The notes: generated by a model not told the origin, from the sequence alone. Positions 1-7,482 are shown, numbered from the stretch's first letter. The stretch: 19,620 nt of DNA from Acidobacteriota bacterium (GCA_022759065.1 JAEMPZ010000227.1:1-19620), one strand, 5' to 3'. Program-made: numbers and translations.

Positions 1-50
1 CCATCGCGGAATTTGGGTGAATGGAGGGAATCGCGCGTTTAGCCGCTGAC

Positions 51-81
51 AAAGGCCAGCCTATGGCTGTTTCTGGCCTTT
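51..81 (-). terminator. Inverted repeat at the 3' end of the sigma-54 activator gene
   Basis: Perfect 9-bp arms (51-59 and 73-81, AAAGGCCAG / CTGGCCTTT) enclose a 13-nt loop that contains the stop codon of the regulator gene. Read in the gene's direction the stem ends in TTT but no longer U-run follows, so it is a weak intrinsic-terminator candidate or an mRNA 3'-end stabiliser. Read on the plus strand it is followed by TTTT. Confidence 0.4.
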
Positions 82-1482
82 TGGCCCGGCCCGGCGCGAG
101 CGCCCGTCTTCCCTGGGCAGACTGATGCCAAGGCTTTTTATTTTCCTGTGAAGGGTGGTTTTGTGGATTCCCAGCGCGACCGCCGCTCTGGAGCGGTTCC
201 ACCCCTCTCGCGCCAAAACGTCCCGTATCGCGCCGGCTTCCGCTTCCTTGAGGGAAGATGGACGCTGTAAGGGAGCCTGGGCCACGCGCTCGCGAAACCA
301 TTCCGGCATGTCGGGAACCTCGATGACGGGCTTGGCGCAGAAGAGGCAGGCGTATTCTAAGATGTTTTCCAGTTCGCGTACGTTGCCAGGAAAGTCGTAT
401 TGCATCAACAGCGCCAAAGCCTCCCTGGAGAGGCGATCGAGGCGCTTGCCTTTTTTGGCCGCCGTTTGCCGCAAGAAGCGTTCGGCTATGAGCGCCACGT
501 CATTTGGCCGCGCCCGCAAAGGCGGCATGTTTATTCGTATCACATTTATTCGGTAGAAAAGATCCTCTCGGAAACGGCCCTCCTGGACCATCTGGGCGAG
601 GTTCTTGTTTGTCGCCGCGACGATCCGAACGTCCGCGGGCAGCGTCTGCGTCCCTCCGAGCGGCTCGTAGACCTTCTCGTGCAAAAGCCTGAGAACTTTG
701 ACCTGCGCCGGCAGCGGCATGTCTCCAATTTCATCCAGAAAGAGCGTCCCCTTGTCCGCCAGCGCCACCCTGCCCAACTTGTCTTTCGCCGCGCCAGTGA
801 AAGCGCCCGCTTTGTAGCCAAACAGCTCTGACTCGAAGAGCGTTTCAGGCAGAGCGCCGCAGTTCACCGTTATGAACGGCCCCTCCTTGCGGGGGCTCAA
901 GAGGTGAATGGCGCGCGCCACGAGTCCCTTGCCCGTCCCCGACTCCCCCTCGATCAAGGCGGTGGTGTCAGAGGAGGCAATCGTTGGCAACATTTCGAGT
1001 AACCGCTTGAGCTGCGGATCGCTCGTTACGATGGTGTTTAGCGGGTCCAGCGCCTCCACCTGGTGAATCAAAGCCTGCACTTTATTCAAGTCGCGAAAGG
1101 TCTCAACGCCCCCAATAATCCGCCCCTTTGCGTCTTTAAGTATGGCCGTGGAGATTGCCACCGGCAGGGGCCTGCCGTCCGCTCCCTGCATCGTCACCGA
1201 GAGGTTCACAACGGGGATGCCGGTTTCCATGGTGTAACGCAAGGCGCAGGCGCCGTGGCAAATGTTCGCCCGAAGCACTTCTCGGCATTGCCTGCCAAGC
1301 GCTTTTTCCCTTGGCACGCCAAGACTTTCGGAAGCGGCCCGGTTAAAACAGGTGATGCGCCACTGGGCGTCAACTGCGAACACGCCGTCCGAAATGCTGT
1401 TAAGAACGAGTTGGAAGCGTTCGGAAGCGTGCTCCAAACCAAGGCAATCCGGGGGGGCGGCGGGGGCTAATGATTTCGGCAC
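61..1482 (-). CDS. Sigma-54-dependent transcriptional activator (PAS - AAA+ - Fis HTH)
   Basis: A 473-residue bacterial enhancer-binding protein. An N-terminal PAS domain (about 20-135) carries three cysteines (C66, C75, C79) that could hold a redox or metal cue. The AAA+ domain has Walker A GESGTGKG (179-186), an intact GAFTGA loop (226-231) that contacts sigma-54, and Walker B TLFLDE (246-251). A Fis-type helix-turn-helix lies near 410-455. The GTG start is preceded by AAAGGAG five bases upstream. No receiver domain is present, so it probably senses its signal directly through the PAS domain. It is transcribed away from the TusA/Hdr/DsrE cluster, whose first gene has a sigma-54-type promoter, so that cluster is the likely target (inference). 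The C-terminal tail after the HTH is short, basic and low in complexity. Confidence 0.93.
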   Translation of the reverse strand: MPKSLAPAAPPDCLGLEHASERFQLVLNSISDGVFAVDAQWRITCFNRAASESLGVPREKALGRQCREVLRANICHGACALRYTMETGIPVVNLSVTMQGADGRPLPVAISTAILKDAKGRIIGGVETFRDLNKVQALIHQVEALDPLNTIVTSDPQLKRLLEMLPTIASSDTTALIEGESGTGKGLVARAIHLLSPRKEGPFITVNCGALPETLFESELFGYKAGAFTGAAKDKLGRVALADKGTLFLDEIGDMPLPAQVKVLRLLHEKVYEPLGGTQTLPADVRIVAATNKNLAQMVQEGRFREDLFYRINVIRINMPPLRARPNDVALIAERFLRQTAAKKGKRLDRLSREALALLMQYDFPGNVRELENILEYACLFCAKPVIEVPDMPEWFRERVAQAPLQRPSSLKEAEAGAIRDVLAREGWNRSRAAVALGIHKTTLHRKIKSLGISLPREDGRSRRAGPKGQKQP

Positions 1483-1500
1483 CTTTTCTCCTTTGGCACG

Positions 1501-1516
1501 GTAGCACTATTGCTAC
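1501..1516. promoter_or_regulatory. Perfect palindrome, candidate activator binding site
   Basis: GTAGCA-ctat-TGCTAC is a perfect 6+6 inverted repeat with a 4-bp centre. It lies in the leader of the regulator gene and about 180-190 bp upstream of the predicted sigma-54 start of the divergent cluster, the usual distance for an enhancer-binding-protein site. A degenerate copy (10 of 16 matches) sits at 1534-1549, 33 bp away. It could serve both autoregulation and activation. A simple RNA hairpin in the regulator leader is the alternative. Confidence 0.45.
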
Positions 1517-1530
1517 TCATCCTAAAGGAT

Positions 1531-1539
1531 AGTATAGCA
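1531..1539 (-). promoter_or_regulatory. Extended -10 promoter for the sigma-54 activator gene
   Basis: On the minus strand TGC-TATACT forms an extended -10 element (5 of 6 matches to TATAAT). It would start transcription near 1524, just before the palindrome 1501-1516 and the AAAGGAG at 1494-1488. No good -35 is seen, which is usual for extended -10 promoters. Confidence 0.4.
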
Positions 1540-1667
1540 TATTTACAACACAATCTATTTTTTTCGCCCCCTTGCGCGCGGCGCTTTGAGCTTACCCGAC
1601 AGCCAATCGTCCATCCTGCCATGGTTTGCCGAAGCAGCTTTTGGGACGCCCAGGGCCGGCCACGAAA

Positions 1668-1683
1668 CGGCACGAAACATGCT
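1668..1683 (+). promoter_or_regulatory. Sigma-54 (-24/-12) promoter of the Hdr/DsrE cluster
   Basis: CGGCACG-AAAC-ATGCT matches the TGGCACG-N4-TTGCW consensus except at the first base of each half, and keeps the invariant GG-N10-GC spacing (GG 1669-1670, GC 1681-1682). Transcription would begin near 1694, 25 nt before the ATG at 1719. It overlaps a direct repeat of CACGAAAC (1661-1668 and 1671-1678). The gene on the other side of this region encodes a sigma-54 activator, which supports the call. Confidence 0.6.
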
Positions 1684-1718
1684 TAGCTCGTGCTTGTTCG
1701 TGGTTGATGGAGGTTGCC

Positions 1719-1919
1719 ATGGCCAAAAAAGACAAGAAGGAACTGGAAGTAAAAGCCACCCTGCACGCGGAGAACCACCACGCGGCTCGCCCGATGAAGG
1801 TGATCGTGGATGACCAGGGCTGCCCTTGGCTCTGCGACGCGAGCGCCAATCCAAAAGGCGACTTGGCGGCCCAGGGTTGCTGGCGTTGCAGCGAGGTCGC
1901 CTTCACGCGGAACGACTAA
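1719..1919 (+). CDS. Small CX3C/CX2C protein, first gene of the cluster
   Basis: A 66-residue protein I do not recognise. It has a lysine-rich start (MAKKDKKELEVK) and two cysteine pairs, C35-x3-C39 and C54-x2-C57, that could form a zinc-ribbon-like or iron-sulfur site. Histidines at 16, 20 and 21 are also possible ligands. There is no signal peptide or membrane segment. The ATG at 1719 is chosen because GGAGG (1709-1713) lies five bases upstream; an in-frame ATG at 1707 would lack that site. It is the first gene after the sigma-54-type promoter and is followed by a strong hairpin before the TusA-like gene. A role in metal or sulfur handling for the cluster is a guess from position. Confidence 0.72.
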   Translation: MAKKDKKELEVKATLHAENHHAARPMKVIVDDQGCPWLCDASANPKGDLAAQGCWRCSEVAFTRND

Positions 1920-1925
1920 CCGGCG

Positions 1926-1954
1926 CGGGCGGAGGGAATCCTTCTCTCCGTCCG
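1926..1954 (+). other. Strong intercistronic RNA hairpin
   Basis: Thirteen consecutive base pairs (1926-1938 with 1942-1954, including two G-U pairs) close a 3-nt loop between the small CxxC gene and the TusA-like gene. No U-run follows, so it is unlikely to be an efficient intrinsic terminator. It may stabilise or process the mRNA and uncouple expression of the first gene from the rest. Confidence 0.55.
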
Positions 1955-1993
1955 GTGCCCCACGGCTCACGACAAACCTATATGGAGGTAGCG

Positions 1994-2248
1994 ATGACAC
2001 CTGAAGAATTGAGAAACCTTACGGTTGCCAAGGAAGTTGACGCGCGCGGAACCGCCTGCCCCGGGCCTCTGCTTGAAGCCAAGCGAGCAATGGCCTCCGT
2101 CCCGCTAAAGGGCGTCATGGCGGTGCTCTCTTCGGACGAAGGAACCAACCAGGACATTCCCCTTTGGGCGAAGAAAGTCGGCCACGAATACTTGGGAAAC
2201 ATCGAAGAGGCAGGATATTGGAGGGTTTTCGTCAGGAGAATGAAGTAA
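1994..2248 (+). CDS. TusA-family sulfur carrier protein
   Basis: An 84-residue TusA/SirA-family protein. The signature RGTACPGPLLEAKRAM contains C22 in the CPxP motif, the residue that carries persulfide in this family. The family's usual length is about 75-85 residues, so it looks complete. The ATG at 1994 is preceded by GGAGG (1984-1988); the longer upstream reading has no such site. Its stop overlaps the start of the MvhD-like gene (TAATG), suggesting translational coupling. In sulfur-metabolising prokaryotes TusA-like proteins hand sulfur between DsrE-type proteins and Hdr-like or Dsr complexes. Three DsrE-family genes lie in the same cluster, which fits that role. A general housekeeping sulfur-transfer role cannot be excluded. 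Confidence 0.9.
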   Translation: MTPEELRNLTVAKEVDARGTACPGPLLEAKRAMASVPLKGVMAVLSSDEGTNQDIPLWAKKVGHEYLGNIEEAGYWRVFVRRMK

Positions 2249-2691
2249 TGAACCCCTCGCCCGGAGGCCGCGGTCCTGGCCCCAAGATACTGGTTTTTTC
2301 TACCAACACCATCTCCGACCCTGGGATTGACCTTGCCGGCAGCGCCCACATGCATTACCCCGCGTCCGTCGTAGTGATCAGCCTCCCCTGTTCCAGCGGG
2401 GTGAAGCCCTCCTGGGTCGTAAGCGCGCTCCAGAAGGGCTTTGACGGCGTATTCATCGCAGCCAACGGCAGCGACTGCGCCTACCTCTCCGATTGCACCG
2501 ACCGCACCGGCAAGGTGGTTCAGGAAGCGCAACGGCTCATCGTGGAGAAGGGGCTCGATCCCAGGCGCCTGAAAATGGCGGCCGTCTGCTCGGTCTGCGC
2601 CGAATCATTTGCTTCCCACATGGAAAAGTTCCACGCGGCGCTCTCCAAGCTTGAACCTCAGGGTCAACTCCAAGGAGCATCCAATGGCTGA
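2248..2691 (+). CDS. MvhD-like hydrogenase iron-sulfur subunit homologue
   Basis: A 147-residue protein resembling the MvhD/FlpD family, which binds a [2Fe-2S] cluster and passes electrons to HdrA. Five cysteines are visible: C48 (LPCSSG), C77 and C83 (SDCAYLSDC), and C114/C117 (CSVC). The stretch with GVFIAANGSDC followed by CTDRTGK is typical of the family. The ATG at 2248 overlaps the preceding stop, and the gene overlaps the next by 8 bp. In QmoB the MvhD domain is fused to HdrA; here it is a free protein encoded just before an HdrA. No hydrogenase genes are nearby, so the partner electron donor is probably the GltD-type module of the next protein rather than a hydrogenase (inference). 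Confidence 0.87.
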   Translation: MNPSPGGRGPGPKILVFSTNTISDPGIDLAGSAHMHYPASVVVISLPCSSGVKPSWVVSALQKGFDGVFIAANGSDCAYLSDCTDRTGKVVQEAQRLIVEKGLDPRRLKMAAVCSVCAESFASHMEKFHAALSKLEPQGQLQGASNG

Positions 2692-5467
2692 AGCCGGGGA
2701 AATCAGGCTCGTGAGCACCCCAACTTCCAAAAGCGCAAATCCGTCAGGGCTGCAACCCTCCTATGACGTGCTCATCGTCGGGGGCGGCATCGCCGGCATG
2801 GAATCGGCTCTGACGCTTGGGGACATGGGGTACAAGGTTCTCCTGGTGGAAAAAGAGGCTAGCATCGGGGGAAAGATGATCCTTCTGAGCAAGGTCTTTC
2901 CCACCCTTGACTGCGCGAGCTGTATCTCAACTCCGAAGATGGCCGCGACCTCGCACCACCCAAACATCACGACCCTGCTATACAGCGAGATAGAGTCAAT
3001 AACCAAAGACGCGCTGGGCCTTTTCCGCGTCAAGCTCAAGAAAAAACCCACCTTCGTGGACTGGGCGGCCTGCACGGGCTGCGGCGAGTGCGAGATCGTC
3101 TGCACCGTCGCGCTGCCAGACGAGTTCAACGCCAACCTGGTGGCGCGCCACGCGACCCACATCGCCTTTCCCCAGGCCGTGCCAAAGAAGGCCGTGGTGG
3201 ATCGTTTCGGCACTTCGCCCTGCTCCTTCACCTGCCCCGCCGGCGTCAAGGCCCACGGCTACGTGTCCCTCGTGCGGGCGGGCAAATATGACGAAGCGTT
3301 TCACCTGCACATGGAGGACGCCCCCCTTCCCGGGAGCCTGAGCCGCGCCTGCTACGCTCCGTGCGAGGGCGAGTGCACCCGAGGCACCCTCGAAGGCACC
3401 GTGCCCATCCGCGCCATCAAGCGCTTCATGGTGGACCGCTACTACGACGCTCATCAGGCTCCGGAATACGGCCCGCCGGAAATTCGGCTGAAGGAAAAGA
3501 TCGCCGTGATCGGCTCGGGGCCGGCCGGGCTCTCCGCCGCCTACCACCTGGCCCGCCGGGGCTACGCGGTCACCATCTTCGAAGCGGCGTCAAAGGCGGG
3601 CGGAATGCTCCGTTACGCTATTCCGGCCTACCGGCTCCCCAAGAATGTCGTGGACAGGGACATTCTAAACGTAACGGCGCTTGGGGTGGAGATAAGAACC
3701 AACTCCCCCGTCGAGTCGCTTGCAAAACTGAAAGCCCAAGGCTTTGACGCGGCCTTTCTGGCGGCAGGAACGATGGAGGGTTTCAAACTCAACGTTCCGG
3801 GCGAGGAGCTGGATGGCGTCACGGATTGCATGGGCTTTTTGAAGCGCGTAAATGGCGGCGAGACGATGGACCTTCGAGGCAAAACCGTCATGGTGGTCGG
3901 CGGTGGAAACTCCGCCATTGACCCGGCGAGAATGGCCTTGAGGCTCGGCGCCAAAAAGGTAATCATTCAGTACAGGCGAAGCCGCAAGGAAATGCCCGCA
4001 CACGACTGGGAGATCGGGGCGGCGCTGGAAGAGGGCGCGGAGCTTCAGGTTCTACATACGCCCAAACGCTTCCTGGGCGAGGGAGGCAAGCTGAAGGCCG
4101 TCGAGAGCATCTCCATGCGCCTCGGCGAACCCGACGCCAGCGGACGGAGAAGCCCGATTCCCATCGAAGGCTCCGAACAAACCATGCCGGTGGACTTGGT
4201 CGTGCTGGCGATCGGCCTCAAGCCGAGCACGGCCCCCTTCGCAAAAGAGTTGTCGCTGAACAAGAACGGCACGGTAAAAGCCGATAAAGAGACCCTGCAA
4301 ACGTCGCTCCCTTACGTCTTCGCGGGCGGAGACGCGGTGACCGGCCCCTCCATGATCGTCCAGGCCATAGGCCAGGGCAAACGCGCCGCCTTTTTTATGG
4401 ACCGATTCCTTCGGGGCGAAACTCTCGAGGGGGTCCGCTTCGAGGAGCCGCTGCCGGTGGTTGACAAGGCCGAAGTGGTGGCGAGAACGCCAAGCCTCAG
4501 CACGCTTCCAGCGGCTCCCAGGCGCGAGCGCCCGGTGGCCGAGCGGCTTTCCTCCATGGCCGAGGTGGAACTTCCGGTCAGCGAGGAAGAGGCCCGTGCC
4601 GGCGCCAGGCGATGTCTCGACTGCGGCGGCTGTTGCGAATGCCACGAGTGCGTCCACGCCTGCCCGGCCGGGGCTTTCCACTTCGAAATGCGCGAGGAGA
4701 AGCGCGAGGAGACCGTCCGTTCCGTCATCGTTTCGACCGGTTTCAAGCTCTTCGACGGCCGAAAAAAGCCCCTCTTGGGCTACGGACGATTCCCAAACGT
4801 TATTGACGCGATGGAAATGGACCGGCTGCTGGCGCCGACCCGTCCCTACAACACGGTGCTCAGGCCCTCGGACGGAAAGGCGCCAGACAACATTGCTTAC
4901 GTCCTCTGCACCGGTTCCCGTGACTGCACGGTTGATCACCGCCTCTGCTCCCGCGTCTGCTGCATGTACTCGCTCAAGCAGGCCCAGCTCATCCTGGGCG
5001 CCTTGCCGCTCGCCGATGTGACAATTTACTACATGGACATACGCGCCTTCGGCAAGGGCTACGAAGAGTTCTTCGAGCAGGCCAGGGGAATGGGCATAAG
5101 CTTCGTGAAGGGAAAGGTCGCGCAGATAGACGAGCAGCCAAACGGGAACCTCTCCGTCACCTACGAAGACATTGAAGGGGGCGGCGGAAAGAGGCGCATG
5201 GAGCACGACCTCGTGGTGCTCTCCGTGGGACTGCTCCCGAACCGGGAGGCCTTGAGCCTTTTCCCGGACGGCCTTTTGAAGTCGGACGCCTACGCTTACG
5301 TGCAAGAGGTGGACGAGGACCTTGATCCAGGCAAGACCAGCATCGAGGGGGTCTTCGTGGCTGGAACCGCCTCCGCGGCGAGGGACATTCCAGACACGGT
5401 CCTCCATTCGGGCGCCGCTGCCGCGCAAACGGCGGCCTACCTACAACGCATGGGGAAGGGCCTATGA
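2684..5467 (+). CDS. HdrA with inserted GltD/NfnB-like NAD(P)H module
   Basis: A 927-residue fusion flavoprotein. Residues about 25-200 are HdrA-like: a FAD Rossmann motif (VGGGIAG near 30-36), the HdrA-type LDCASCISTPKMA segment, and CTGCGECEIVC starting at C130. Residues about 205-620 are GltD/NfnB-like: N-terminal cysteines (SPCSFTCPAG, CYAPCEGEC), a dinucleotide fold near 273-281 (VIGSGPAG) and a second near 403-413 (VVGGGNSAID), the NAD(P)H-binding pattern of glutamate synthase small subunits. HdrA sequence then resumes with a cysteine-rich motif starting at C644 (CLDCGGCCECHEC) and ends in the FAD-closing VFVAGTASAARD segment. The ATG at 2684 follows AAGGAG (2672-2677). It probably exchanges electrons with NAD(P)H inside an Hdr/Qmo-like complex. 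The coding overlap with the next HdrA is 4 bp. Confidence 0.9.
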   Translation: MAEAGEIRLVSTPTSKSANPSGLQPSYDVLIVGGGIAGMESALTLGDMGYKVLLVEKEASIGGKMILLSKVFPTLDCASCISTPKMAATSHHPNITTLLYSEIESITKDALGLFRVKLKKKPTFVDWAACTGCGECEIVCTVALPDEFNANLVARHATHIAFPQAVPKKAVVDRFGTSPCSFTCPAGVKAHGYVSLVRAGKYDEAFHLHMEDAPLPGSLSRACYAPCEGECTRGTLEGTVPIRAIKRFMVDRYYDAHQAPEYGPPEIRLKEKIAVIGSGPAGLSAAYHLARRGYAVTIFEAASKAGGMLRYAIPAYRLPKNVVDRDILNVTALGVEIRTNSPVESLAKLKAQGFDAAFLAAGTMEGFKLNVPGEELDGVTDCMGFLKRVNGGETMDLRGKTVMVVGGGNSAIDPARMALRLGAKKVIIQYRRSRKEMPAHDWEIGAALEEGAELQVLHTPKRFLGEGGKLKAVESISMRLGEPDASGRRSPIPIEGSEQTMPVDLVVLAIGLKPSTAPFAKELSLNKNGTVKADKETLQTSLPYVFAGGDAVTGPSMIVQAIGQGKRAAFFMDRFLRGETLEGVRFEEPLPVVDKAEVVARTPSLSTLPAAPRRERPVAERLSSMAEVELPVSEEEARAGARRCLDCGGCCECHECVHACPAGAFHFEMREEKREETVRSVIVSTGFKLFDGRKKPLLGYGRFPNVIDAMEMDRLLAPTRPYNTVLRPSDGKAPDNIAYVLCTGSRDCTVDHRLCSRVCCMYSLKQAQLILGALPLADVTIYYMDIRAFGKGYEEFFEQARGMGISFVKGKVAQIDEQPNGNLSVTYEDIEGGGGKRRMEHDLVVLSVGLLPNREALSLFPDGLLKSDAYAYVQEVDEDLDPGKTSIEGVFVAGTASAARDIPDTVLHSGAAAAQTAAYLQRMGKGL

Positions 5468-7206
5468 GCGATACAGAGAAAAAAGAGAGAAGAATCGGAG
5501 TCTTCATCTGCCACTGCGGGGGGAACATCTCCGATTACGTTGACGTCGAAAAGGTGCGGCAAAACGTCGAGGGGCAACCTGGCGTCGTGCTGGCAAAAAC
5601 GACGATGTTCGCCTGTTCCGACGCGGCACAGCAGGAAATGATCGAGGCGATAGAAAAAGAGAAGCTTGATGGCATCGTCGTTTCTTCTTGCTCCCCGAAG
5701 CTTCACCTCTTCACCTTTCGCGCGATGGCGAAGCGCGCCGGCCTGAACCCCTATAGGTATATCCAGGCCAACATCCGCGAGCAGTGCTCGTGGGCTCACC
5801 GAGGACAGATTCCCCAAGCCACGGATAAGGCCACCGCCATCGTGCGGGCGGCCATCGCCAAGGCCCGCGCGAGTGCCCCCCTCTCCACCATGCGGATTGA
5901 AACGAAACCGCGCGTCCTGGTGGTTGGGGCGGGCGTGGCGGGGCTTCGAGCGGCACTCGCCCTCTCCGACATGGGGCTGACGGTTTATATCGCGGAACGC
6001 CAAGAGCAAGCCGGCGGTTGGGCGGCCACATTCGGCAAGACTTTCGCCGGCGGGCGGCTAGGTTCCGAGATGATCCAGGATTTGCTCAAGCGCGTCAGCG
6101 AGCGGGACAACATCATGCTCTACACCCGCTCCGAGATTGTCAAGAAGAGCGGCAGCGTGGGAGACTTCACCGTCGAGCTGGCCGTCGCCGGCAAAGAAAA
6201 CATCACGCTCAACGTGGGCGCCATAGTTGTCGCCAGCGGTTTTGAAGAGTACAAGCCCAACGAGGGCGAGTTCGGCTGGGGCCTTCCCGGGGTAATAACT
6301 CTCCCCCAATACAAAAAGATGGTTGACGGGGGAAAAGGAATTTTCACCCCAGCCGGGCAGCCCGCTCGCAGCATAGCCTACATCTACTGCGTCGGCAGCC
6401 GCCAGGGCGAGGAGGCTGAAAAGCCGAACCGCTACTGCTCGCGCTTTTGTTGTAGCGCCGCCTGCCACGCCGCCATCGTGAGCGCCGAGAAGGTCCAGGG
6501 CATCCATCAAATTCACCTCTACAGGGACATGCGCACATATGGCAAGTACGAGCTGCTATACGAGGAGGCGCAAAAAAGCGGTTCCGTATTTATTAGATGG
6601 GACCCTTCCGAGCCGCCAGCCGTTACTCAGGAAAACGGCCACCTTCTGGTGCGCGTCAAGGACCATCTTCTTGGCGGCGAGGAGCTTGAAATCCCCGCTG
6701 ACCTTGTCGTGCTGGTCACCGGCATGGTGCCCAGGGAAAACGCGGCTCTCGTCAACGCTCTAAAGCTGCCGGTCGGCGGCGACGGCTTCTTTAACGAGAT
6801 TCACCCCAAGCTGAGGCCAGTGGAAACGGTCGTGGACGGCGTCTTCATCGCCGGGACGGCCCAGGGGCCAAAAACCATAGCCGAAAGCGTCTCCTCCTCG
6901 CTCGCGGCCGTCTCCAAGAGCGCCGCCTTGCTGCTCAAGGGTTACGTGGATCTGGAACCTTACGTGGCCGAGGTGGACGAAGCGGCCTGCGCGTGGTGCG
7001 GCAAGTGCCTTGAGGCATGCCCATACGAAGCCATTGAAAAAGTCGCGGTTGAGGGGAAAGAGGTCGCCAGGGTGATTCCATCGCTCTGCAAGGGCTGCGG
7101 CGCCTGCGCCGTTCCGTGCGCCGCCAACGCCATCAGCGTCAAGGGCTATACCGACGAACAAGTATTGGGAATGATAGACGCCCTGCTCAAGGAGGCCACG
7201 GCATGA
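5464..7206 (+). CDS. HdrA-like FAD and iron-sulfur subunit (QmoA/HdrA family)
   Basis: A 580-residue HdrA-family subunit. The N-terminal region has the HdrA-type motif GVFICHCGGN (C16, C18) and further cysteines (FACSD, SSCSPKLH, REQCSW). The FAD Rossmann fold begins near 150 (VVGAGVAG). The middle holds CSRFCCSAACHAAIVSAE, typical of HdrA, and VFIAGTAQGPKT closes the flavin site. Two C-terminal ferredoxin motifs start at C509 (CAWCGKCLEACP) and C542 (CKGCGACAVPC). The start overlaps the preceding stop by 4 bp and the stop overlaps the next start as ATGA, so translation is probably coupled. Together with the preceding HdrA it would form the paired flavoprotein core seen in Qmo complexes. Whether it can bifurcate electrons cannot be read from sequence by eye. 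Confidence 0.93.
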   Translation: MSDTEKKERRIGVFICHCGGNISDYVDVEKVRQNVEGQPGVVLAKTTMFACSDAAQQEMIEAIEKEKLDGIVVSSCSPKLHLFTFRAMAKRAGLNPYRYIQANIREQCSWAHRGQIPQATDKATAIVRAAIAKARASAPLSTMRIETKPRVLVVGAGVAGLRAALALSDMGLTVYIAERQEQAGGWAATFGKTFAGGRLGSEMIQDLLKRVSERDNIMLYTRSEIVKKSGSVGDFTVELAVAGKENITLNVGAIVVASGFEEYKPNEGEFGWGLPGVITLPQYKKMVDGGKGIFTPAGQPARSIAYIYCVGSRQGEEAEKPNRYCSRFCCSAACHAAIVSAEKVQGIHQIHLYRDMRTYGKYELLYEEAQKSGSVFIRWDPSEPPAVTQENGHLLVRVKDHLLGGEELEIPADLVVLVTGMVPRENAALVNALKLPVGGDGFFNEIHPKLRPVETVVDGVFIAGTAQGPKTIAESVSSSLAAVSKSAALLLKGYVDLEPYVAEVDEAACAWCGKCLEACPYEAIEKVAVEGKEVARVIPSLCKGCGACAVPCAANAISVKGYTDEQVLGMIDALLKEATA

Positions 7207-7442
7207 ATGACCAAACGCTTCGAGATAAACGGGAAATCTTCAGGGACGAAATGTTCATGAAAGACAGCATCATTGCGCTTCTTAAAAACAAGGCGATGAC
7301 GATCCCGGAACTGGCCTCGTCCCTCGGCCGCCCCTCAAACGAGGTTCTCGCCTGGCTCGCCGCCATGCAGCGGTTCGGCCTGGTGGAAGCGCAAGGAAAG
7401 GCCAACGAGGAGGGATACTTCCTGTACGCCAACAAGGGCTGA
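7203..7442 (+). CDS. Small winged-helix-like protein of the Hdr operon
   Basis: A 79-residue, mostly helical protein. The middle (IIALLKNKAMTIPELASSLGRPSNEVLAWLAAMQRFGLVEAQGK) has the look of a winged-helix or MarR/ArsR-like DNA-binding fold, followed by a short beta-wing (GYFLYANKG). It has no cysteines. Its start overlaps the HdrA stop (ATGA), so it is made together with the complex. It could be an assembly or structural subunit using a winged helix for protein contact, or a small local regulator. I cannot choose between these. It is separated from the next gene by 40 bp containing a 6-bp hairpin. Confidence 0.78.
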   Translation: MNDQTLRDKREIFRDEMFMKDSIIALLKNKAMTIPELASSLGRPSNEVLAWLAAMQRFGLVEAQGKANEEGYFLYANKG

Positions 7443-7448
7443 GCGCAA

Positions 7449-7466
7449 GCCGCCGCGTTTGGCGGC
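7449..7466 (+). other. Intercistronic hairpin before the QmoC-like gene
   Basis: GCCGCC (7449-7454) pairs with GGCGGC (7461-7466) around a 6-nt loop. The stem ends two bases before the AAGGAG that serves the GTG start at 7483, so it could set the translation level of the membrane subunit. Confidence 0.35.
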
Positions 7467-7482
7467 GAAAGGAGAAAGCATC

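Noticed and set aside
1494-1513. Sigma-54 promoter reading TGGCACG ... TTGC
   Set aside because: GG and GC are 15 bases apart instead of 10, and the site falls in the regulator's leader on the wrong strand for it.
4052-5428. 458-codon open frame on the minus strand
   Set aside because: It lies opposite the well-supported HdrA-GltD coding sequence, has no recognisable domain, and is explained by codon bias in GC-rich DNA.
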